64,000 bases of DNA, from positions 395,367 to 459,366 of the forward strand of contig JAFGUG010000011.1 in assembly GCA_016938655.1 (NCBI GenBank), written 5' to 3'. Shown here in pieces: positions 50,746 through 58,343 of the stretch (positions within the stretch are counted from its first letter, which is position 1; every line of letters begins with the position of its first letter). The position numbers were made by a program, and so were the translations under genes. Under the pieces are notes generated by a model. The model searched no databases, was not told the origin of the DNA, and saw only the letters and a program-made list of their open reading frames with translations. This DNA is from Thiotrichales bacterium. Lineage in GTDB: Bacteria; Pseudomonadota; Gammaproteobacteria; Thiomicrospirales; Thiomicrospiraceae.

Positions 50746-51628
50746 AAATAAAATGGACTTCGTGGCTATTGACGTAGAAACCGCAAATGCAGATATGGCA
50801 TCAATATGCCAAATTGGGGTGGCTAAATATAACAATGGAATATTGGTCGAGGAGTGGTCATATCTTGTTGATCCTGAGGACTATTTTGACTTTATCAATA
50901 TTGATATACATGGAATAACAGAAGAAGATGTTGAAGGAAAACCCACATTCCCTGAAATATTCAATCAATTGGGTAGTTTGTTGAATGATTCAATTTGCGT
51001 TAGCCACACCCATTTTGATCGTGTATCCATTAGTCGTGTTTTAACAAAATATGGTCTACCCAATTTTGAAACTACTTGGCTTGATTCAGCCAGAGTAGCG
51101 CGGAGAACGTGGGAAGAATTTGCATGGGGTGGTTACGGCCTCGCCAATATATGTAACAAAATTGGTTATCAGTTTGAACATCATGATGCGCTAGAAGATG
51201 CAAAAGCATCTGGTTATGTACTGCTGGCAGCTATTGAAAAATCCGGGCTAGATGTTAATGCTTGGTTGAAACGCATAAAACAACCGATTGATTTATCAAA
51301 TGTATCAAGCGGTGCAGCCATAAAAAGAGATGGAAACCCCGAAGGCGAGTTGTATGGGGATATACTGGTGTTTACTGGCACATTGGAAATATCCCGTAGA
51401 GAAGCAGCTGATCTGGCCGCCAGTATCGGTTGTACTGTTGCCGCCGGGGTAACAAAGAAAACAACATTATTAGTCGTAGGCGACCAAGATATTACCAAAT
51501 TGGCTGGCAAAGAAAAAAGCTCTAAGCATATAAAAGCAGAACAGCTTATAAAGAAAGGCCAAAGCATTCGTATCTTAAAAGAGAGCGACTTCAAGGAGCT
51601 TGTGACTCACGCAGAAACAAACGCCTAA
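50732..51628 (+). CDS. DnaQ-like 3'-5' exonuclease fused to a BRCT domain
   Basis: A 298-residue protein. Residues 8-175 are a DEDDh exonuclease: Exo I DVET (DFVAIDVETANA), Exo II in SHTHFDR, and Exo III HDALEDAKAS with the catalytic His. A C-terminal BRCT domain follows (about 200-292, GDILVFTGTLEISRREAADLAASIG and TTLLVVGDQD), as in the DNA ligase/RFC group. The order resembles proteins annotated as polymerase III epsilon-like. The start may be the ATG at 50753. The stop codon is inside a GCCTAAC motif. Its role is inferred to be DNA repair or nucleic-acid defence. Confidence 0.85.
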   Translation: MGTLENKMDFVAIDVETANADMASICQIGVAKYNNGILVEEWSYLVDPEDYFDFINIDIHGITEEDVEGKPTFPEIFNQLGSLLNDSICVSHTHFDRVSISRVLTKYGLPNFETTWLDSARVARRTWEEFAWGGYGLANICNKIGYQFEHHDALEDAKASGYVLLAAIEKSGLDVNAWLKRIKQPIDLSNVSSGAAIKRDGNPEGELYGDILVFTGTLEISRREAADLAASIGCTVAAGVTKKTTLLVVGDQDITKLAGKEKSSKHIKAEQLIKKGQSIRILKESDFKELVTHAETNA

Positions 51629-51660
51629 CAAGGCGCTCGTTCGGATGCAAACTACGCTGG
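51623..51660 (+). other. attC-like half site at the end of the exonuclease gene
   Basis: GCCTAACAAGGCGCTC and the following CGGATGCAAACTACGC resemble the left half of integron attC sites (R'' core GCCTAAC plus L'' arm). The complementary right half is missing; a MITE-like repeat begins about 20 bases on. It may be a decayed cassette end. Confidence 0.4.
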
Positions 51661-51679
51661 AATAACTGGGGTAATAACT

Positions 51680-51752
51680 GGGGTCAGAGTCAAATTAAAT
51701 TTTTAACCAATTAAAAATTAACGGAAATTATAAATAACGTTACTCTGACCCC
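51680..51752. mobile_element. MITE/REP-like element A (GGGGTCAGAGT ends)
   Basis: A 73-base element with perfect 11-base inverted ends GGGGTCAGAGT and ACTCTGACCCC, and an AT-rich interior with its own stem. This end sequence is common in proteobacterial miniature elements mobilised by tyrosine transposases of the REP-associated type. A near copy (B) lies about 720 bases on in direct orientation. Confidence 0.7.
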
Positions 51753-51776
51753 AATTAAAACATCATTCCAAAACAA

Positions 51777-51806
51777 GCAGGCCTGCTATTTTTGCAGGCC
51801 TTTTTG
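51777..51806 (+). terminator. Palindrome-derived terminator
   Basis: The iterated palindrome (GCAGGCCTGC, 51777-51786) is followed by a second partial copy, giving the stem AGGCCTGC (51779-51786) and GCAGGCCT (51794-51801), loop TATTTTT, then TTTTTG. It can form a normal intrinsic terminator. Confidence 0.65.
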
Positions 51807-51890
51807 TTTTTTGCTGTAAGCTTAATCTTTATGCGTATTTCATCGCTTTCAGACTGAGCGTCATTAGTTAAAATTCATAAAGGCCAAATC

Positions 51891-52358
51891 ATGGAAAAAA
51901 TGTTTAGTGTAATCTTCTCTGGAGCGAATCTTTTCGCGGCTTTAATTCTGTTAGCCTTATCTCTCATAATTATGGGGTGGTCTGTTTATGAGGTCTTTAT
52001 TAGCTTTAACGAGCAAACTGGGTTTATCTCATTAATGCTTCAGTCTGTCGGTGCAATAATCATATCTGCAGCCATTATTGATGTTGCAAAGTATATGATG
52101 GAAGAGGAAGTGTTTAAGAATAAAGAGCTTCGCGATCCTGAGGAAGCAAGACGAACCATTACCAAAATAATGGTGATTATTGCAATTGCAGTCAGCATTG
52201 AAGGGTTGGTTTATATTTTTAATGCAGGAACCAAAGACCTTACGCTTTTGCTTTATCCGGCTTTACTCATTGTGGTATCGGCGATTTTAATTGTGGCACT
52301 GGGGATATATCAAAAGTTAAGTGCGACTATTGAAAAAGTAGAGAAAGAAAACGCTTAA
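51891..52358 (+). CDS. Membrane protein of unknown function between two MITE-like repeats
   Basis: A 155-residue protein with four hydrophobic segments (about 12-32, 46-68, 92-112 and 118-140). A central charged loop reads KYMMEEEVFKNKELRDPEEARRT and the tail is charged (KLSATIEKVEKENA). I recognise no family with confidence. It is flanked on both sides, in the same orientation, by the MITE-like repeats A and B and their trailing palindrome sequences, so the gene may have moved or been duplicated with them. Confidence 0.7.
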   Translation: MEKMFSVIFSGANLFAALILLALSLIIMGWSVYEVFISFNEQTGFISLMLQSVGAIIISAAIIDVAKYMMEEEVFKNKELRDPEEARRTITKIMVIIAIAVSIEGLVYIFNAGTKDLTLLLYPALLIVVSAILIVALGIYQKLSATIEKVEKENA

Positions 52359-52783
52359 CAATACATATCAAAATTGACATATTTTTGTTTGAATTGATTG
52401 AGGCCAGAGTGAGATAAAATTTTAACCTATTGAAAATTCATAGAAATTAGAAATGACATTACTCTGACCTCAATTAAAACTAAAACTCAGCAGACCTTTT
52501 TGTTTTTTACGGCAACCACATTAACCATTCTAAAAATGCCTTCCAAGTCTAGAGTTGGCAGATTCATCCATTCTTAATAAACTCTCATTGCGTTTATATA
52601 AACCCTTGTTTTATAAATGTTTTAACGGCACCTAATGTTCGGTGTTACGATGAATGGGTATCGTTAGGCTTCATGGCGTTTCAATCGCATTGCCAACCGA
52701 GGTAAGTGTGGCTTGCTAAGTTAAGTCACTTGGTCTTTTGGGTGATGCGCGTTTTAAAGATTTTTAATCAATCGGAGAATAAA
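52359..52783 (+). other. Gene-free accessory stretch with MITE B
   Basis: 425 bases. It holds MITE-like element B (52400-52471), a decayed palindrome (CAGCAGACC, about 52488-52496) and another GTTAGGC core (52663-52669). No further gene was seen. Confidence 0.55.
52400..52471. mobile_element. MITE/REP-like element B
   Basis: A 72-base relative of element A with ends GAGGCCAGAGT and ACTCTGACCTC. The changes at the outer ends are compensatory (GGGG to GAGG, CCCC to CCTC), keeping the pairing, which suggests selection for the hairpin. The sequence after it is a shortened form of that after A. Confidence 0.65.
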
Positions 52784-53074
52784 ATGAGCAATAAAGAACT
52801 GTATAAACAGAAAATGCAGGCCCAGTTAGATGAATGGGAAGCAGATATCGATAAGTTAAAAGCCAAGGCGGCTGGCGCGAATGCTTCTGCAAAATTGGAG
52901 TGGCACAAGGATATCGATGCGCTTAAAGTTAAAATTGCGCACGGAAAGACCAAACTCACAGAAATTGAAAACGCGAGTGATGAGGCTTGGGAATCGATTA
53001 AAGAGGGCGCAGATACCGCATGGGATTCTCTGAAAACTGCCATGGTTGAAGCAAAATCGAAGTTCAAGATTTAG
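52784..53074 (+). CDS. Small coiled-coil stress-type protein
   Basis: A 96-residue, very hydrophilic helical protein rich in Lys, Glu, Asp and Ala: KQKMQAQLDEWEADIDKLKAKAAGANASAKLEWHKDIDALKVKI and a C-terminal half with WESIKEGADTAWDSLKTAM. It resembles the sll1863/CsbD-like group of stress proteins, without an exact match that I can name. The ATG at 52784 has GGAG 8 bases ahead, better than an upstream start at 52706. Cytoplasmic; function unknown. Confidence 0.75.
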   Translation: MSNKELYKQKMQAQLDEWEADIDKLKAKAAGANASAKLEWHKDIDALKVKIAHGKTKLTEIENASDEAWESIKEGADTAWDSLKTAMVEAKSKFKI

Positions 53075-53322
53075 CGGTATTAGCTCTACTCAACACAAAA
53101 ACGTTCACCAATACGTACACCAAAAACTAATCTATTAAACGTCCAGACGTTTTCTACAACGCACTTTCTCTCTTTTGACGTATTTTCTATTTCGGAGTGT
53201 TGAGCATTCCAAATAGAGCTGCGGTTAGGTTTCAAATTATGGCTCATAATCCATAGCTTAACCTATACCTTAACCCTGAAAACGCCCCGTGCTTATCTAT
53301 TCAATTTTTACAGGATGCCCCA

Positions 53323-54699
53323 TTGTTAGCCACCTTTATTTCGTTATCGTTTGCAGCGGTTCTTTTAACCATTGGGTTTGTTTTTGTTAATTTCCTGCCT
53401 TTGTTAAAACGGCTTCAGCTCCCAGTTTCGATTGTGGCTGGATTACTGGGGTTGTTATTGGCGCAAATCTCGTTCGGGTATTTTGATTTAGGTGAGAATG
53501 CGCGAGGCATTTTTCCGGAAACGTATTTTCTGGAGATGCAGCAATTACCTGCAATTTTTATCAATCTTGTCTTTGCAACATTGATGTTAGGCATGCCAAA
53601 GCTTAATGTGGGCAGTTCAATACGTCTTGCTGCACCCAATATTGTTATGGGTCATGGCTTTGCTTGGGGTCAGCATTTTGTGGGTGCGCTTCTGGCCATT
53701 TTTGTGTTTTCTTATTTTTACGAAAATTCTGAGTATATGGCGCCGTTGATTGCCATTGGATTTCAAGGTGGGCATGGTACGGCAGCGGGGTTAAGTGGGC
53801 CATTTGAAAGTTTAAACTTTAAAGAAGCCATCGATTTGGGTTTGGGTGTGGCAACGGGCGGCGTTCTTATCGGGCTTTTGTCGGGGATTCTTATTTTTAA
53901 AATCGTTTCACGAAAGGATAAGCAGATTACTCAAAGCACGATTGCTTTTGATAAGTATGAAGCCGACCATCAAGGGGATATTTATAAAAGTGAGATGAAG
54001 TTTAAAACCAGTATGGTGTCTAAATTTTCAGTTCAATTTGGGTTTATTGGTTTGGTCATTTTTACAGGCTGGTTAATGCTAGAAATTTTGATCACTCTGG
54101 AAGCCTACTTTTTCGCCAATGCTAAAGTAAGTTTGATGGCGTACATTCCCTTGTTTCCGATGGTGTTAATTGCCTCGATTTTATTAAATGGGGTTTTTAG
54201 AAAAACAGGGCTGTTTCGGTTTTTAGATAGAAGGTCGATTGACCAAATAGGCAGAATGGCTCTGGATTTTTTGATTGTCTGTGCCGTTGCGACCTTGAGT
54301 TTGAAAGTGTTAATGGATTACAAACTGGCTGTTGGAACACTGTTGTTAGCCGGTTTGATTTGGAATGTTGGGATATTACTTCTGTTTGCTCGGTTTATCT
54401 ATCCGCACCCTTGGTACGTATACGCGTTGCCGGATTACGGTGGAGCAACGGCCACTACCGCAAGTGGTTTGTTGTTAGCAGATGTGGCAGACCCACGAAG
54501 GCTGACCGATTCTAAAAAAGCGTATATGTTTAAACAGCCTTTTTATGAACCGTTTATGGGCGGTGGGTTAGTGACTGCAATGGCGATCCCGGTTATTAAG
54601 TTTTGGGGGATTTGGTCGTATTTGTTTATAACAGCAGGCGCGCTGTTGATTGTGGTTTTAGTTGGGTTTTTGTTATGGCGAAAGCAAAAGTATTCTTAA
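53323..54699 (+). CDS. gltS: Sodium/glutamate symporter GltS
   Basis: An inner-membrane transporter that imports glutamate with sodium. 458 residues, about ten to twelve hydrophobic segments, with the duplicated GltS fold and the reentrant-loop motifs GFQGGHGTAAGLSGPF and DYGGATATTASGLLLADVADP. The start codon is TTG: AGGA lies 7 bases ahead and no ATG or GTG fits. It is alone in its transcription unit. Confidence 0.88.
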   Translation: MLATFISLSFAAVLLTIGFVFVNFLPLLKRLQLPVSIVAGLLGLLLAQISFGYFDLGENARGIFPETYFLEMQQLPAIFINLVFATLMLGMPKLNVGSSIRLAAPNIVMGHGFAWGQHFVGALLAIFVFSYFYENSEYMAPLIAIGFQGGHGTAAGLSGPFESLNFKEAIDLGLGVATGGVLIGLLSGILIFKIVSRKDKQITQSTIAFDKYEADHQGDIYKSEMKFKTSMVSKFSVQFGFIGLVIFTGWLMLEILITLEAYFFANAKVSLMAYIPLFPMVLIASILLNGVFRKTGLFRFLDRRSIDQIGRMALDFLIVCAVATLSLKVLMDYKLAVGTLLLAGLIWNVGILLLFARFIYPHPWYVYALPDYGGATATTASGLLLADVADPRRLTDSKKAYMFKQPFYEPFMGGGLVTAMAIPVIKFWGIWSYLFITAGALLIVVLVGFLLWRKQKYS

Positions 54700-54808
54700 T
54701 ATCACATGGTTTTAGCTTGATTAGTGTTGTGAGAGCAGAAGGCACATAATTAAGTGGCCGTGATTGCACCGATAACTAAATAGAACTTTTTTCAATAGGA
54801 CTAAAAAT

Positions 54809-55372
54809 ATGCAGCCAATATCAAAAGGGCTAAAAAAAGTTCTGATTTTTACCGCTGTGGTTTCAGTCATCTCGATTGGCTATTACATTTATGCGCTGTT
54901 TGTTTACGCACCCATGGAAGAGAGCAAAACCTTTTTATCCGAATTAGGTGAGGGTTTTGGTGAGATAGGCTTGTGGCTTCTGTTGTTTGTTTATTTCCGT
55001 ACCTTAATCAAACTTCTTTTGGGTAAAGGCCCTATTGCACACAGAATCCTCCCCGAGTATTCGCCGCCTGTTGATGCAAATCTATTCAATAAATTAATTC
55101 ATTTTTTAGACAGAACCCACGTCTATTTTGGGGTGGCTGCGGTTGCGGTTATATTGTTGCATATCGTGTTACTTGGGCTGCCAATGCACATTTTGTTTTT
55201 CCCAGCGGTACTTATTTTAATACTTTGGCAGGCCGCATTTGGTATGTTCATTAGCTGGCGATACTCGCCCAAAGAACTTAAAAAGTTTGCCTATCTGGTG
55301 CACGCACAACTTTTTACCGGCATTATGATCGGTATCTTTTCTTATCTTGGGCACCTCTTAATTGATGATTGA
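54809..55372 (+). CDS. Membrane protein with paired helix histidines, possible haem protein
   Basis: A 187-residue membrane protein with about five hydrophobic segments. Histidines are paired along helices: HVYFGVAAVAVILLH (14 apart) and HAQLFTGIMIGIFSYLGH (17 apart), as in b-type cytochromes and ferric-reductase-like proteins. A conserved-looking loop is GKGPIAHRILPEYSPPVDANLF. I do not recognise a family. It starts 110 bases after gltS on the same strand. Haem binding is inference only. Confidence 0.7.
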   Translation: MQPISKGLKKVLIFTAVVSVISIGYYIYALFVYAPMEESKTFLSELGEGFGEIGLWLLLFVYFRTLIKLLLGKGPIAHRILPEYSPPVDANLFNKLIHFLDRTHVYFGVAAVAVILLHIVLLGLPMHILFFPAVLILILWQAAFGMFISWRYSPKELKKFAYLVHAQLFTGIMIGIFSYLGHLLIDD

Positions 55373-55432
55373 AAAGGGTTTCAATCACCGGCATAAAAAT
55401 AGGTCGAATTCAATTAAGGAATATCCAAACCA

Positions 55433-55464
55433 AGCAGGCCTCATACTCGCTAGCGAGATGTGCT
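55433..55464 (+). repeat. Long-form palindrome element L3
   Basis: AGCAGGCCT, CATA, a perfect inner 12-base palindrome CTCGCTAGCGAG, ATG, then TGCT: 32 bases. It is followed by CATTTGCAGGTTTTTTT, the same tail as the short form at 51777. It lies between the membrane protein gene and the lipoprotein hydrolase gene. Confidence 0.75.
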
Positions 55465-55657
55465 CATTTGCAGGTTTTTTTGTGCCTAAATAAATCCAAG
55501 TTTTGCTTTTGGATGGGGTCTATATGAATTTAGTTAAAGGATTCAGTGAGATGCAATAACTGAAGGCAGACTGAAATTAAATGAACAGTTGCCTGAAATT
55601 TATAATAAATTAGCTATTGCTTTACTCCGATTTTTATTATTCAAGAGAGCAAAACCC

Positions 55658-56641
55658 GTGACATCATTTATCAAATCCTATTTGAACTTAACAAGTCGAT
55701 TATTGGCTATCTCTTTAATGGGTTTGCTGGTGGGTTGCGGCACACTCCAAAAGTCATCTACAAACAACCTTGAAGACTTATCTGAAGAACAGCTGTTACG
55801 ACATACTTATACCAGTGCGGTGGATAATATTGAGCGTGACGCGTATCTCTTTTTGCCTAGAGGGTACGATAAAGCGTCCTCTTATCAGTGGCCAGTTATG
55901 ATTTACCTGCACGGTGATGGCGAACGTGGCGATGGTAAAGACGATCTTGATTATGTCATGGCTTATGGCCCACTTTATGAAGCTTGGGTTCAGAAGAGGG
56001 ATTTGCCCTTTATTTTAATCGTGCCACAGCTTCCACTTTTTGGCCGAGATGGGCCTGATGGACCTTCATACATTCAAAATCGCACTAAAGAAGCCATACC
56101 TAAAAGATTGGAAAAGGGCGTGCCTCCGCACAACAGAGACTTGCCGGCATTGACTATTTTTGGCGCCATGCAAGGGGCGGTTGTCGATGAATTATTGCCT
56201 GACCACAGAGAATATGAAAACAAGTTCGGTTGGAAGCGAAATGACCCAGATGTGGTTGAAATTTTAGATTCCATTCTCAAGACCTATCACGCCGATGCGG
56301 ATCGCGTGTACCTCACCGGTGCAAGTGAAGGTGCTTTTGGTGTTTGGCATTATGCTAGCGTTTATCCCGAGCGATTTGCGGCACTTTTGCCGGTTGTTGG
56401 TTACCCATCTATTCAACAGGCGGAGGCGGTTGCAAAGGCAGGGATTCCAGTATGGACTTTTTCAGGTGGTCGAGATTCTGTTGTAGAAACCAAGTACTTC
56501 TTTGCGGGCATGAATAAAATGGAAGAGCTGGGGGCAACCATACGGTTTACGACCGAGCAGGATATGTCGCATGATGTCTGGAATAGAGTGTATTCGCGTG
56601 ATGATGTATATCGCTGGTTATTGCAGTTCCGTAAGCCTTAA
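55658..56641 (+). CDS. Lipoprotein alpha/beta hydrolase, dienelactone hydrolase/PHB-depolymerase-like
   Basis: A 327-residue exported hydrolase from the GTG at 55658. The signal peptide ends at a lipobox LLVGC with lipidated Cys27. Motifs: oxyanion strand PVMIYLHGDGERGDG, nucleophile-elbow serine in TGASEGAFGVWHY, a catalytic Asp in FSGGRDSVV, and His in EQDMSHDVWNRVY. The elbow reads GASEG rather than GxSxG with Gly at the first x. The substrate is unknown. An upstream in-frame TTG at 55589 gives a longer, less likely N-terminus. Confidence 0.82.
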   Translation: MTSFIKSYLNLTSRLLAISLMGLLVGCGTLQKSSTNNLEDLSEEQLLRHTYTSAVDNIERDAYLFLPRGYDKASSYQWPVMIYLHGDGERGDGKDDLDYVMAYGPLYEAWVQKRDLPFILIVPQLPLFGRDGPDGPSYIQNRTKEAIPKRLEKGVPPHNRDLPALTIFGAMQGAVVDELLPDHREYENKFGWKRNDPDVVEILDSILKTYHADADRVYLTGASEGAFGVWHYASVYPERFAALLPVVGYPSIQQAEAVAKAGIPVWTFSGGRDSVVETKYFFAGMNKMEELGATIRFTTEQDMSHDVWNRVYSRDDVYRWLLQFRKP

Positions 56642-56656
56642 TTCACATCAAAACTT

Positions 56657-56689
56657 AACAGGCCTCGATACTCGCTTGTGGGATGCGCA
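56657..56689 (+). repeat. Long-form palindrome element L4
   Basis: AACAGGCCT, CGATA, an imperfect inner hairpin CTCGCTTGTGGG, then ATGCGCA: 33 bases, the most diverged long form. It follows the hydrolase gene by 15 bases and is followed by a weak T run. Confidence 0.6.
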
Positions 56690-56744
56690 TTTCAAGGTTT
56701 TTGTGCTCTTATAAAACAAACATTATCTTTCGGGTTGGTTGTAA

Positions 56745-57539
56745 ATGAGTTTATTTAAAACGATTCAACGAGTTGTGGTTCGGCAACGGTTGCGGCAGAG
56801 CAAGATTCCTTTGCGTTTGTGGCATCGCACCATTGCAAACATGCCGATGGTGCAACGTTATACCGCACAAGAGCGGCTTCAGCTTCGGTTGTTGGCGGGT
56901 GAGGTGTTGCGGTTAAAGCAGATTGTTCCGGTTCAAGGGATGGTGTTAACGGATGAGATTCGGGTGACACTTGCCACGCAAGCGGCAATGGTGGTGTTTG
57001 GGTTGGAATCGGTTAATCAGTTTTCTGCGTTGGACTGGTTGCGTAATTGGAATCACATTATTGTTTACCCCACGCCGTTTCGAAATGGTCGTGAGAACTT
57101 ATTAAGTCCAAATGGTTTGGTGATGAGTCAATCGGCGTTTCAGTCGGGTGAAACCAGTCACCAAGGCGGCATTATTATTGATTGGCAAGATGATGCACCG
57201 CATCCACTGCGTGCCCATGCCAACCAAGTGTTCATGCACGAGATGGCGCACAAACTGGATATGTTGGATGGCAATACCAATGGTCATCCGCCGTTGCACG
57301 CCACTATGAAAGAGTCCGATTGGTTCAGCGCATTCGAAGTGGCTTTTGAAACGTTACAACTGCAAATTAACTACGGACAATCGCCCGCGATTAACCCGTA
57401 TGCCGCTACCAACGCCGCGGAGTTTTTTGCAGTGAGCACCGAATATTTCTTTGAATCGCCCGAACATTTAAAGCGGGTTTTCCCGGATGTCTATCGGCAA
57501 CTTTGTCTGTTTTACAAACAAGACTTCGCTAAAAACTAA
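56745..57539 (+). CDS. mtfA: Zinc-dependent peptidase MtfA
   Basis: A cytoplasmic M90 metallopeptidase that in E. coli interacts with the repressor Mlc and affects glucose PTS regulation. 264 residues: the zinc site HEMAHKLDMLDG with the HExxH helix and the downstream Glu in NAAEFFAVSTEYFFE. N-terminal helical part with RLQLRLLAGEVLRLKQI. Length is normal for MtfA. Confidence 0.92.
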   Translation: MSLFKTIQRVVVRQRLRQSKIPLRLWHRTIANMPMVQRYTAQERLQLRLLAGEVLRLKQIVPVQGMVLTDEIRVTLATQAAMVVFGLESVNQFSALDWLRNWNHIIVYPTPFRNGRENLLSPNGLVMSQSAFQSGETSHQGGIIIDWQDDAPHPLRAHANQVFMHEMAHKLDMLDGNTNGHPPLHATMKESDWFSAFEVAFETLQLQINYGQSPAINPYAATNAAEFFAVSTEYFFESPEHLKRVFPDVYRQLCLFYKQDFAKN

Positions 57540-57575
57540 AGTCTTAAAATCGCAAACACACCCATCAATTAAAAC

Positions 57576-57591
57576 TTAGCAGGCCTGCTAA
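57576..57591. repeat. Iterated palindrome, 16-base form, convergent intergenic
   Basis: TTAGCAGGCCTGCTAA is a perfect 16-base palindrome between the convergent genes mtfA and rluA. It is AT-flanked, with no long T run. Confidence 0.85.
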
Positions 57592-57674
57592 CTTTCCGTT
57601 TATCCATTTAATACTATCTATTTATTACTTTAAATAAAGTCTTTAATCTATTGATAAATAGTAACTTAGTTTAA

Positions 57675-58340
57675 TTAAAACGGTGCAGGGCAGTGGAATG
57701 TATTTTGTTCTAGCGTGATGGGATGCGTAAAGGTAATGCTGTTGGCGTGCAACATTAAACGCTCCGCTTTAAAGAACGCTTGGTCAGTGGCGTATAGGTC
57801 GCAACCTAAAATGGGGTGGTTAATTTGGGCACTGTGTACACGCAGCTGATGGGTGCGACCGGTGACCGGTTTAAACAAAACACGAGTGGTTTGGTTGTCT
57901 AAATCACGTTCTATCACTTGGTATTCGGTCAGGGCGTGTTTGCCCGTTTCAGCACAAATCTTCTGTAACGGAAATTCACCTTTAGCAATCGGCAAGTCAA
58001 TCAACCCTTCATCGTCCAACAACAAACCATCCAAAATAGCGGTGTAAGTTTTTTCGACTTCGCCATTTTGAAACTGTTTACCAATTAAGCCATTCACGGT
58101 TTTATTCAACGCCACCACCATCATCCCCGAGGTTCCAAAATCCAGACGGTGCAACAGCGTGCAAGTTGGAAAGTCTTGCACTAATCGGTAGTGCACCGAA
58201 TCTAAATTGTCCGGGTGTTTGCCGGACAAACTGAGCAGGCCTGTTGGTTTGTTAATGATTAACAGATGCGCATCTTGATAGAGAAGCTCAATTTTTCCGT
58301 GACAAATGGGCGCAATAAACGGGTCGGTTTGCGGTTGCAT
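57675..58340 (-). CDS. rluA: RluA-family pseudouridine synthase
   Basis: Converts uridines of tRNA and 23S rRNA to pseudouridine. 221 residues, the short RluA form without an S4 domain: catalytic Asp in HRLDFGTSGMMVVALNK, KPTGLLSLSGKHPDNLDSV near the start, and TGRTHQLRVHSAQINHPILGCDLY. Its ATG is only 4 bases from the stop codon of the DUF1887 gene, so it is translated from the same mRNA. A variant palindrome is at 58235-58244. Confidence 0.92.
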   Translation of the reverse strand: MQPQTDPFIAPICHGKIELLYQDAHLLIINKPTGLLSLSGKHPDNLDSVHYRLVQDFPTCTLLHRLDFGTSGMMVVALNKTVNGLIGKQFQNGEVEKTYTAILDGLLLDDEGLIDLPIAKGEFPLQKICAETGKHALTEYQVIERDLDNQTTRVLFKPVTGRTHQLRVHSAQINHPILGCDLYATDQAFFKAERLMLHANSITFTHPITLEQNTFHCPAPF

Positions 58341-58343
58341 AAT

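Noticed and set aside
52620..52669. Second attC site around GTTAGGC at 52663
   Set aside because: No RYYYAAC partner of the right spacing and no convincing arm pairing was found upstream; kept only as a lone core motif.
50057..56745. Prophage or genomic island with an integrase
   Set aside because: No integrase, phage structural gene or flanking tRNA was seen; the accessory stretch looks like an accumulation of small elements.
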